NCBI RefSeq assembly: GCF_030253575.1
Contig: NC_080569.1
Span: forward strand, 8,003,501-8,067,500
Reading direction: 5' to 3'
Source of the DNA: Rhododendron vialii
Taxonomy: Eukaryota > Streptophyta > Magnoliopsida > Ericales > Ericaceae
DNA: 64,000 nucleotides
The notes beneath the pieces were generated by a model. That model worked only from the letters and a program-made list of their open reading frames with translations, did no database searches and had not been told where the DNA came from. The position numbers and the translations under genes were made by a program. Positions 1 through 13,552 of this stretch are shown one piece after another. Position 1 is the first letter of the stretch. Each line of letters begins with the position of its first letter.

Positions 1-849
1 TGTATTCAAAGAGAAAATTGGAATGTGAGAGATAGCAGACTCGCAGTTCTGGATGAGCAGTTTAATTAGGCTTCCTAGCAACGAATAGGAACACAATAAT
101 GTGCTTTCGCAAGTTACAGTAATGTAAACAATCATATGGAAAGCAAAGCTCTCCAAGTCTCAACAATTGTCCATAAAAATCCAACACGAAACCGGGGGAC
201 GCCCAGTTCTGGTGTGCCAAGCGACACGACCGTTGGTGATGCAAGTCGCAAGAACCAAAAGATTTAGAAGAACATTATTGTCATTTGACTTCCTTAAAGA
301 GCCTGCTTCTATACCAATCACATACTACATATGCGATTTTTCATTTTAAGCATTTCTAATTTTAACTTGGTTTCTATACCTGTTACATCCAGGATATCAA
401 TCATCAAACGTAAATCATATCTGGAAACAAAATGGAACACTGGAATAAGGTTACTGAGATTGATATAGGAATTTACAATTTTCTCACCACCACAGTAAGA
501 GTCAAAGATTGGATTGTAGGGGAGTTATCTTTTACAGATTACAGTCTGAGAAGCAGTTCTTCTTTATGTTGGCTGGGTGGCACTTAACTTACATTTACGC
601 CCGAGTGAAAATTTTGGCACTGGAAAGAAAAAATTTGGAAGAGAAAGAAATGGTATTGCACAGTTTTCTAATCAACATTTTTATTATCGAAAGAGATTTT
701 ACCAATCTGAATTGTTATTTTATTCACAAGTGATGCCACAAAGACCTCTAAAGATTGATAATTAGCCAGTTTAAACTAAGACTAAGGCATCAAAATAAAG
801 CATAAAGTTGGGGAATATAGTCATTTCCAGTTACTTCCCAGCCACATGA
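1..849. other. Intergenic sequence 3' of THIC
   Basis: This stretch is AT-rich and I see no coding pattern, repeat or RNA gene that I can support. Short open frames here have no recognisable motif or splice context. On the minus strand it would contain the distal 3' end of the THIC transcript, because the TPP aptamer at 950-1068 should be followed by processing and polyadenylation sites. AATAAA-like words occur on the minus strand but none can be assigned without transcript data. Confidence 0.4.
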
Positions 850-949
850 GAGATAAAGCCTGGCCATGATGCTGAACCAGCTACCCAAACAACCATGGAT
901 GAAAGCTCTCCATCCCTGCGGGAAGCACAGAAAACACGGAAAACAAAAT

Positions 950-1068
950 GCACGCTCCCTACGCAGGCATTATCCTGTTCAGGTTCAAAGGGACTTTCTC
1001 AGCCTGACCTGCCTTCCTCTCATGGCCAAACGGCCAGAAGCTGAAGCAGATACAGACACCCCCGGTGC
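950..1068 (-). ncRNA. TPP riboswitch (THI element) in the THIC 3'UTR
   Basis: Read on the minus strand, this has the conserved thiamine-pyrophosphate aptamer features in order: a P1 5' strand (GCACC...), the GGGGUGUCUG-type entry, a P3 arm that is longer than in bacteria, the CUGAGA core, then CCUUUGAACCUGAACAGG, then AUAAUGCCUGCGUAGGGAG and a P1 3' strand ending CGUGC. The two P1 strands pair (GCAC with GUGC). It lies about 1 kb downstream of the THIC stop codon, which is where plant TPP riboswitches are known to sit. There they control 3'UTR splicing and mRNA stability so that high TPP lowers THIC expression. The identity rests on the near-complete aptamer core; the exact outer ends of P1 are approximate. 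Confidence 0.95.
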
Positions 1069-1189
1069 GTTTCTTATGTCAATAAAAGCTAATATAATCC
1101 ATTAATAAATAGACGACAAAGTTTCTTATTATCCAGAAATTCTAAACCAGAGACTTGTCTGTCTTATTACATTACTACGAAAACAAGAA

Positions 1190-1201
1190 CTTACCTACAG
1201 G
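1190..1201 (-). promoter_or_regulatory. Candidate riboswitch-controlled 5' splice site
   Basis: The minus strand reads CCTGTAG|GTAAG, a strong plant donor with the cut after position 1195. It lies about 125 nt upstream of the TPP aptamer. The aptamer segment at 974-984 (ACCTGAACAGG on the minus strand) can pair with it if two bases (GA) bulge out. In the published plant THIC model, the P4-P5 side of the unliganded aptamer masks exactly such a donor, and TPP binding frees it so that splicing removes the processing site. The sequence therefore fits the known mechanism; use of this site is an inference. Confidence 0.65.
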
Positions 1202-2044
1202 TTGAAATTGAAGATCATATAGATCACCCCTTATTCTCGTTTGGCCGTTACCCTCCAGTGCTCCAAGAAGTTCCAGACCATTTATCCTGCTCCATGTCGT
1301 CCTGCAAAGAGTTGCTGTAAGATAACTGTACGAGAGCGGATGTAAGAGTCAAGACATTCAATCTGACTGAAAACTTGCGGAAGTACACGTCCATATCTAT
1401 GCATCTATAAGTATACAACAAATACCACCACAGGACATAGTTATGACACAGACGCATCTTCATATGAACATAGAATAGCAGGTGCAACTGCTGAATCTAG
1501 AAAACACAGATTGCCTATGGTTTATTCTAGCCTTTTCCTATGCTCCCCCTCCACGTAATGTAAGCACCATACGCATGTGGCACTAGCAATATATAAAATT
1601 GGTAAAAGATTCAATGCATCTGTCATATACTACAGTTTTCACTTTTGGAGAAGTAGTCAAAATAGCTTACGACATAAACTGGAATGTAATGAAAGCACAA
1701 GCCTTGAGCTTCTGCAGCAGAATTATCTTTTTTCAGCTTAGTTCCAGAAAATAGAGACGTTAGTTGTACTACTCGAAAACTATGCAAGATTAATCTCCCC
1801 CAAGAATTCTCATTTACAAGATTAGTTCCAAAAAAGAGAGAGATGTTACAACTTAGGATTACTACTCCAAAACGATACAAGATTAATCTCCCATTTGAAT
1901 TTCCTATATTTTAAGATGGTCAAAATGTAGGGTATAAAATGTACTGAGAATGTCCTTCCATGTACAAACATTACTTGGACAATGGAATTCAGGACAATGC
2001 AAACCTATTAAGAGGAAATTCAAGTTATTCAACCATACTAACCT

Positions 2045-5476
<3,432 letters not shown>

Positions 5477-6002
5477 TCAACCAGTGCATATGGCCAAAAG
5501 AAGATAAACATAGATTATGTTCTTCTCAACGTCAGAGGTAACACTCTTAGAAGAGTAATTTTCTTGAAATAACATAACAACAAAAGCAGATAACTTAGTC
5601 TGCCTCGTTTGTGTGAATCACCAAACCATACTAATCCAACAATGTCAAAAGTTGTCGTAGATCCCAATGAAAATAGAAAACATCTCAAGCAAAGCCCTCA
5701 GGTGATTCGTCAAGAATCAGTTCACACCTATTTGGCCCAACATCAATTTCTATTTATGGTCATTTTTATACAGGTTCCAAAATCTTATAAATCCCGAATT
5801 GCAGTTTATAGAATGTTCAATGTTGTTGACCAATATGAGCTAATTAGCCCTGATAAATTCTGTTGAATCTTTGGTTGACATATTGCTTGATACCCCAACC
5901 ATCATGGATGGGCTCGCCTTTAATAAGCAACAAATCAAACGTTCAATCCTTTTACGCCGGAATTTTTTTAATATCAACTGCCGTTAAGTCCATAACTATA
6001 TT

Positions 6003-6080
6003 GTTTCAGATCTGTGGTCCTTATATATTGTCTCAGATCTGTGGTCCTTATATATTGTCTCAGATCTGTGGTCCTTATCA
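6003..6080. repeat. 27-bp tandem repeat, three copies
   Basis: The unit TCAGATCTGTGGTCCTTATA followed by TATTGTC is repeated nearly three times head to tail, the last copy being cut short. It lies in the presumed THIC leader intron. Units are almost identical, so the expansion is recent. No spacers separate the units. Confidence 0.9.
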
Positions 6081-6610
6081 TCATTTCTGGAATGAGAAGG
6101 ATATATCAACATGTAGCTGGGTTCAAACATCATGAATGTAAAGCCAAGTCAAACCACATGAGCAATCACATGTACATTCCCCCTTACTCCGATTCAGTCG
6201 AGATTATCAGTGATTGGAACAACACCAAAACTCTACACATGCCTGCTAAAGACCGTGTAATTAACACCATTTTTTATCACGTATGGTTAAATCTCAACAA
6301 ATTGAGAAGAAAGTTGTCGAAATTCGATAAAATTACAAACTTGGTTAAAACCCCACTCCCTTCATCCATCCATCTCCAAATTGAGAAAAATCGCAAGAAT
6401 CAACTATCACAAAACCAAACTCATATAAATGGGTACATGTACAAAATCCGGCATAGGAAATGGTAAGAGGTAACCACGTCGAAAGATTAAGGAACGAAAC
6501 ATCCTTATAGATGTTTCATCAGAATTACAAGCCATGAATTTCGTTATACACAAAATATGCAAGAGTTACATTGCATGATATACATATAGATACATACATG
6601 AAGGAGTAGC

Positions 6611-6612
<2 letters not shown>

Positions 6613-6658
<46 letters not shown>
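6613..6658. repeat. (GA)n microsatellite upstream of THIC
   Basis: A GA dinucleotide run of about 46 bp. In the direction of THIC transcription it is a CT run and immediately follows a donor-like GAG|GTTTCT, so it may lie at the 5' end of a leader intron. Confidence 0.95.
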
Positions 6659-6662
<4 letters not shown>

Positions 6663-6941
6663 TCCGATCTGGTGAGGTGTATCCTTATCTCTTCAGAGGC
6701 TTGACTGTTTCTGAGAGCAGGGTGATAGCAGCACCGCAACGCTGCCAACGAAAATGAATGAATGAATGAAACTTGGCCCCGTTCGAGAACCCGTTTTGAG
6801 GCTGGGGATGGGGAGTACGAATCCCGTGGGTCTCCTAATACTTGAGAAATGCTATGTATCCATGATGAAAAGTGTCCGTGACGGTCGAATGAATCTGAGT
6901 CGTCCATTCTCTTTTATGGGATTATGTTAAGAAAAAATTAT

Positions 6942-7115
6942 TCAATACTTCTGAGACATACTCCCTCCCCTCATATAATATATATAGGGTTTATAAGGGA
7001 CCACATGTTATGTGAGGGAAGAAGGTATAATACTTCCGAGGTATACTCCATCTCCTCACATATTATATATGGGGTTCACAAGGGACCAACTTATTATGTG
7101 AGTGGAGAGAGTATA
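6942..7115. repeat. Diverged tandem duplication of about 84 bp
   Basis: Two adjacent units share ATACTTC.GAG..ATACTCC, a TATA-rich block, then AAGGGACCA and TTATGTGAG. The first spans about 6942-7027 and the second about 7028-7115. They differ at many positions, so the duplication is old. Function unknown. Confidence 0.6.
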
Positions 7116-7639
7116 ATCACTGGTCATTAAAGAGGATTTAAGAGGACCTCTTCTTAAGGCCGTGTCACAAAAGTGTTTTCCACTTTTGTTCCAAAACATA
7201 ACAATAATTTTCTCTTGTCGGAGCTTTCCATGTTAAGTACTACTAACCATATAGGGTAAGATGGTTTTAAAATGTGTAACCCTAACAGCCTCCCTGATAC
7301 CCCACATTTGTTGGAATTTGTAATTCATAAATTTCATAGAAATTTGGAATGCATGTCTTTCTAAAGATGCATCATAATATTTATGTAGTTTTTATCACAT
7401 TAAGATATGTAAAGACGTAAAGTCTCCTTGGAACTTGTGATTCATTTTCTAAAATTCATCTTTGTAATAATTCTATAAAAGGACATTATGTGTTACAATC
7501 ACAATAACAATCAATACAATCAAATATTCAGTCTTATCATATTCTTTACTATATCAAGCTTCTTTGGTTAAGTTCTAGTTCAGCAAAAGCTTTGTAGGGC
7601 ATTGTCCTAGATCTCAGAAACATCTGTCTTTTTTTTTAT

Positions 7640-7880
7640 TACTCCCTTCGTTCGGATTTAATAGTCCCTTGTTCAATTTTAACCGAATAAAAAATGAGTT
7701 ATATCTTTAAATTGATAATAAATTTATATGCAATATGAATCTTGTTTTATAGATCTCAATTAGTTTTATAAGACAATATTTTCAAAATTACATAAAACAT
7801 TATAAATTACAAGATATAATCGATTGAAAAATTACACAAACTCCTAAAAAAGATTATTAAATTCCGACAGGGGATTGTTT
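7640..7880. mobile_element. Decayed Stowaway-like MITE
   Basis: The left end reads ACTCCCTTCGTTCGGATTTA, resembling the Stowaway terminal repeat CTCCCTCCGT. The right end, near 7855-7875, carries the complementary TTAAATTCCGACAGGGGA. The interior is AT-rich and non-coding. Both ends are mutated, so the exact borders and the TA target duplication are uncertain. Confidence 0.5.
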
Positions 7881-7962
7881 GCTTCCGCTGCCCAAAAAAT
7901 TCCAACAACATTCTCCCTCTATTTTTGTTGTGGATAAAAATCTCCTTTCTTTGTTCCCCAAC

Positions 7963-8272
7963 CAGCGCGCCGCGCGCGGCCGTCTCCGGCCACCGAACGG
8001 CCGATCCGAGCCGTCCAAAAATTTAAAAAAAAAAAACCGAGGGGCCCCACGCGGGAATCAACGTCATCCGATGTGTGTAGGGTGCTTGATCTAAACACCC
8101 TATTTTTCGTGTATACATATATACACCAAAAATAGGGTGTTTAGATCAAGCACCCTACACACATCGGATGACGTTGATTCCCGTGAGGGGGCCCTCGGTT
8201 TTTTTTTTAAAAATTTTTGGACGGCTCGGATCGGCCGTCCGGTGGCCGGAGACTGCTGCGCGCGGCCATCGG
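7963..8272. repeat. Long near-perfect inverted repeat (foldback element)
   Basis: The two halves are reverse complements over about 155 bp each, centred near 8117/8118, with essentially no loop. The arms carry a GC-rich outer part (GCGCGC, CCGGCCACCG), a poly-A/T part and a shared inner part ending AAAATAGGGTG. I see only scattered mismatches. It would form a long hairpin if transcribed. It has no coding capacity, and I could not find a clear target-site duplication. Confidence 0.9.
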
Positions 8273-8448
8273 TACGGTTTCGGTCCAAAAATGGTCGGTA
8301 CACATAGGATTTTCGTTCCAATTAATGGCTTAACCTTTTCACTGTCAAATCTTCTGTTCATACAAATATACCCAAAACTATTCTCCCCGTCTCTCATTTC
8401 CCCCTCTTTTTGCTAATTACTAGTATTACTACCATGAACCCGTCTATG

Positions 8449-8756
8449 GCCACCGACTAGCCACACACCGATCTTGAACTGATGGGCATGCGAGATCCAT
8501 TTCAGATCCCGCACAGATAATGCGAACTATTCAATAATTTTTTAAAAAAAATCGAGTGGACCGGCAAAAAATTCACTCAATCCAATGTACAGGTGCTTGA
8601 TCCAATATTTAATTTTTCATTTCGATTTGTAATCTAAATGGAACGGATTTTTTTTTAAAATTATTGAACGATTTAAATCATCCAATCATCCGTGCAAGGC
8701 CCAAAATGAATCCGCGTGCCCGTCGGTTCAAGCTCGGAGTGTGGCTAGTTGGTGGC
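8449..8756. repeat. Second foldback element with arms of about 110 bp
   Basis: The left arm begins GGCCACCGACTAGCCACAC and the right arm ends GTGTGGCTAGTTGGTGGC, which is its reverse complement with few mismatches. Pairing continues inward through the AATAATTTT..AAAAA blocks at about 8530-8555 and 8645-8672. The inner spacer is about 90 bp. It contains GTGCTTGATC, also seen in the neighbouring foldback at 7963-8272, so the two may be related. No clear target-site duplication. Confidence 0.8.
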
Positions 8757-10300
8757 TTTAGCATTAGCGCTTGAATGCAAACCAGATAGTACTAGAAGAA
8801 AAGGGATGTGAGTACATGTCAGACTACAAAAAGATGTGTCAAGGTCAAGCAATTTGTTTCCTCTTGTGGCGAGAAAATTTGGTGCTGTAGACATTTCAAG
8901 AAGTAGACATTTCAAGAAGTTGACATTGATATTTTTTATCATTTGAAAATATCAACATGCTACATCTGCAAAATCATTTGTACACTAAAAAAAAAGAACT
9001 GCCTATTTTGAATTATTTGTCTTTGGTGAATTTTTTTAAAGTTTTTTTATCATAAATTTTTTATTCTTCACAAATGATTTATTCACAAAAAAAAAAAATT
9101 CGACACAAAACTAACACATGTTTTAAAAAACAAAAAAGACAATATTCAACAATTAAGCTATGCCCAATGGAAAGTTATGAGTGCTTTTTACATCCAAGGA
9201 AGTATTAAAGAGCCTTTTTGTTTGGGACTTGAAATAAGGAGACGTTTTCAGTAAGCTAAATGGACTATCATGAATTTTTAGGTAGATCATCTTCCTTACA
9301 TGCATCAACTGAAATACGTTTTAGCGAAAACAACTTGACTATTACCATTAGCATGTAGTCCAATAATATAGCGAAAACGCATCCTTACTCTTTTGTTCTG
9401 AACTACTACCATTTTTTATTTCACGCTCCATAAACAATGAGTCAAGTCATAATCGGAAGATACAAAATCAACAGAGAGCAGAGAACAATGGATTTAAACT
9501 TCCCAACAAAGTTCATAATAATGCACCATTTTTCGGTTGTCCCGTGCATCGAACGGACACAACGTTAGTTAAGTGTTGTAGCCCAGCGGTAAAGCTTCTC
9601 GTTTACAAGAATTTTGCTTCTCTTCCCCAATTGATGACCCCCAACACCCAGAAAGGCTGCGAAAACATCACCAATTGCATTAAAATTGTCTTCCATAAGT
9701 CCTAGTTATGGAAATACCAATTCCCAAACGAACACGACGGCACGACGATTCCTCCCACTAGTGTTTTACCGAGTAGCAACCTAATCTCAGAGCAGAGGTA
9801 GCACCAAGTTTGCACGAAGCATTCCAAACAGACATTTATTCATCCAAGAAATACTCTCTACAAGAGGACCAAAAGTTACAGACCGTGTATGGTTATACCG
9901 TATGACAAAGATATACAACGAAATGCAAAGACCAACATGCAACTGCTGAACGCAAGAGGCCCTTTCCCTTATGATGTCAGGATACTATAACAATGGGAAG
10001 GCTCTCTCACCAATTAATACTTTGTTCAATTTTGCCTGTTTTGAGGGCATTTTAGTTGGTACTATGGTATACAACAAAGAGGAGGAACGAAAATGCTATG
10101 ACTAACCCAAAATTACCTGACGGAAATATACACAAAGTTGCAGGGTTGAGTCACAGCCGAAGGTGTGCTCCACAAGGTTGACAATAGCACAACCAGTAAT
10201 GGCTCTTTGCTCCCGAAAGATGAAGCCTTAGCAGCATGTAGGGTTTTAAACCTGAACTTTCAATAGAGGTTGACAAGAACACTTCGCACTGCTGATGTCG
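8757..10300. other. Spacer and probable FTSH 3'UTR
   Basis: AT-rich sequence without a supportable gene. On the minus strand an AATAAATG lies near 9840. If used, it would give the FtsH gene a 3'UTR of about 460 nt. The rest (8757-9800) is spacer with poly-A/T runs. Confidence 0.4.
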
Positions 10301-13300
10301 TCATGAACCTGCCTGCAGTGGAAGAAGAGACTCCTGCTTTCCTGTGATGAAGAATTTAAGTTCTGTTGGAGCAACAACCAGTTTCAACCACTCTTGCAGC
10401 TCTGCACCGTCTACTTTCTCCTTTTCTGTACAAAAAAAATTTAAGACAACACTGTAAGCGATTTTTGGAAGAATTTTATGCGGAACATCTCCATATATCC
10501 TACTCTACTGTTGGGTTTTGGGAAGCCTGATTAGTATTGGTCCAAGGCCCAATGCGTTTGTGGATCAACAAATTACAGTAGCACCCTTACAAGTCATCGG
10601 AATTGTTTAACAATACCAAGAGCCTGTTTGGTTTCCTGGACTTGAGCATTAGATTAGGATATAAATCGAAGAGGACCAATATACAACGTTTGGTCGAAAC
10701 TTTTACGGTTAGGATCAAAATTATAGGTCCAGCGAATTACGTATCCAATGAAATTAAACATTCCTCATGCTAGTAAACCCAGCATATATTTCGTTGGCTA
10801 CCACACCATAGCAAAAACTGGCGCAAGCCACTGACGTAGGCAATCTTGCCAAACCACATTGTCTATGTTTCATGATGGTTGATTGTTTCCTCATGCTAGT
10901 TTGAGAGAGAGAGAATCATAGACCTGTTACTGTAACTACAAAAACCAAAGTTAAAACAAATTCAAATCAACCAGCAGTTCTGGAATACCTTCCAAGTGTG
11001 CACCAAGCCCCTCCAAAACAGTAGGATTAGCTTGCACAACAGAGAGTGCCGCCTCAAGCGCAGACTGCAGCAGCGTTCTTACCTCTCTTTGAACAAGGTC
11101 GACAAGATGCCCCTGTTATGTTTGATCTGGGATCAATACTTGCTCCAAATGAAAGCTCAAAAAAGAAAAGACATTAACCAGAAAAGGGAAAGACAACCTG
11201 ATCTCTTCCCCAAGGAACACCCCCAGATTCATCAGCCCCACCACCAGAAAGTGTTGCCATAGAAACAGGCCCAATTGTCGGATTCAGACCATACTCAGCC
11301 ACAGCTTTGTATGCCATGTCTGTTGCTCGCCGTATATCATCAAGTGCGCCTGTTGACACACGCCCCGCGTAAACAAATTCTTCTGCTGCACGTCCTCCAA
11401 GAAGAGTAACCAATCGTCCACGTAACTCGTCGACAAAGAGTAAATATCTATCCTCAGTGGTAGGAGGCGTGTAAGCAAACCCTAAGGTCCCTCCTGACCT
11501 TGGCAGTATGCTCAACTTCTGATAAAACAAAGATTATTTTCACCGTTAGATCCAATCTAGTGAGCACCCATTTTCCAGTACCTATATTGGCCATGTGCCG
11601 AAGTTTGACCCTATACTTCCACAATACATCATTTCATAATCCCTACCATTTCATGTTGTTGAGAAAAGACATAAATTGTGAGAGAACGTTAGTGTGGGAG
11701 TGCGCATTTGTTTATAGTTTCAAAACTAATTAAGGTTAAACACTTAAAACACTTAAACCCCTCACAATGAACCATGCGAACCCCTAGGTAAAGGAGGGGA
11801 TAGTATCCAGAGATGCAACACAAGCTAACAAGTAGTTTACATAAGTTCTGCTAAAAGAAAAAGTAGTATGCATAAGTGATCAAGTAAAGCATAATTGAGC
11901 AAAGGAAAGCTACTATCCTAAAATTCGACGCAGTAGGGAACATTGTATAAAGTATCAATTTATATCAAAATGTATTGCCCCACAGAAAGGGATATCCTTT
12001 TACTGTACTTCCAAAAAAAATACAAAGAGAGAGAGAGTTTTGAGTCTCAAAAAAGCACTATTGTCACCAATTACCAGGTTTCAAACTCAACCACCAAAGT
12101 TGCACGTAATTATCCCTAATTGCCTACATTACAGGCATCCCATTGCAGGGCTCCCAAAAAGAGCTAGATTCTTTCTAACTCACTTGCATTTAACTCAACA
12201 AGCCACACCCTAAAAGCCTTTGCAGCTATGGACCAAAAGTAAGTTCAATTAGGTGATTCAACAGTAAATTTCTGCAAATTCGTTCCAGCTGTGCAAAAGA
12301 TGGAAAAAAAAAAAAATGCGACGTACTCAAACTTGGTTGGTAATGCTATAAGCATTGCTGATCAAAAAAATAATAATTTGCTATAAGCATATAGGGCAAG
12401 TTGATCCCACCTTGTTACCCTCCCCCAAAAAACAGAAGCAAATAGAAAAGAGGAAGAAAAAAGAACATTTTTTGATCTATGGAGTCCTATTGCTACCTCA
12501 ACACGTGGCTGCCCAGTAAGAAGATTCGCAACAGCAGTCCCTACGACTGCATGACCAGCTTCATGTCGTGCAACTACACCCTTCTCACATCCCTGCAACT
12601 TGGCAGTCTTCTTTTCAATTCCCTGCAATAGAGTAATATTTAGTTTCTACGTAATCCAAATCAAGACTAAATGGAAATAAATAAATCTACTTTTTTGATA
12701 AATAAGGGTAAGGCACATGCAAAAAATCAACAAAAAATGAATCTACAAAAATTCTTGCAACAAAACCTTATGTATCTCATTAAACAAGCAAATCACAACC
12801 AAGAGGGTAATTATGCACTCAGCAAAATCAATGACAGAGCCTCAAAAGATAAACCCAACAACACAAGATGGGGGTGAATCAAGTGACTCACTCCGAAATT
12901 GAGCTATCTGTTGATTCTGCTCAATCAGAAAAATAACAAAAAGGAAAGGAAAGAGTGCAACATGCACAGCAGTCAATGGCAATTTTAGCATCATGCATGG
13001 TGGAAAGAGCATAAATCTCAAAGTGAAGAACCATTCCTGCAATATTCTGCCAGAAAAGAAAAATAAGTCTAGTTATCACTATTCATTAATAACATCAGCA
13101 GAAACTAGCTTTCCTTCACTCACAGAGACAAACACCCCTAAAGGTTTTGTAGACATACAAAGAAATCCAAAAACCATTAAAATGAAATAATTTTATTGAT
13201 GTACACCAACACAACTGTTGCACTAGGCTATCTTGTCATCAGGGATTGGGGGTTACGGTTTTCTGATAACAAACATCCGCTAACACATTATAATCTCAAG

Positions 13301-13497
13301 ATGGATTATATTATAAATACTATATACAACTAAGCAAGGTCCAATTTACAGATCACGTTGAACTATTGAAGTAAAGACATAAACACTAAGATTTAAACAA
13401 GAAAAGTAAAGGAATACAGCAGCCTATATGCACACCCGAAGAGAGAGAGAAGATTTAAACAAGAAAAGTAAAGGAATACAGCAGCCTATATGCACAC

Positions 13498-13552
<55 letters not shown>

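Noticed and set aside
1248..1880. Minus-strand open frames of about 80 codons downstream of THIC
   Set aside because: They lie in the THIC 3'UTR/intron, have no motif and no splice-linked partner.
6003..6080. CRISPR-like direct repeats
   Set aside because: The 27-bp units are directly adjacent without spacers, and the window is a plant nuclear genome. It is a minisatellite.
9570..9640. tRNA or SINE-like A box (TAGCCCAGCGGT)
   Set aside because: No convincing B box or cloverleaf follows, so neither a tRNA gene nor a SINE can be supported.
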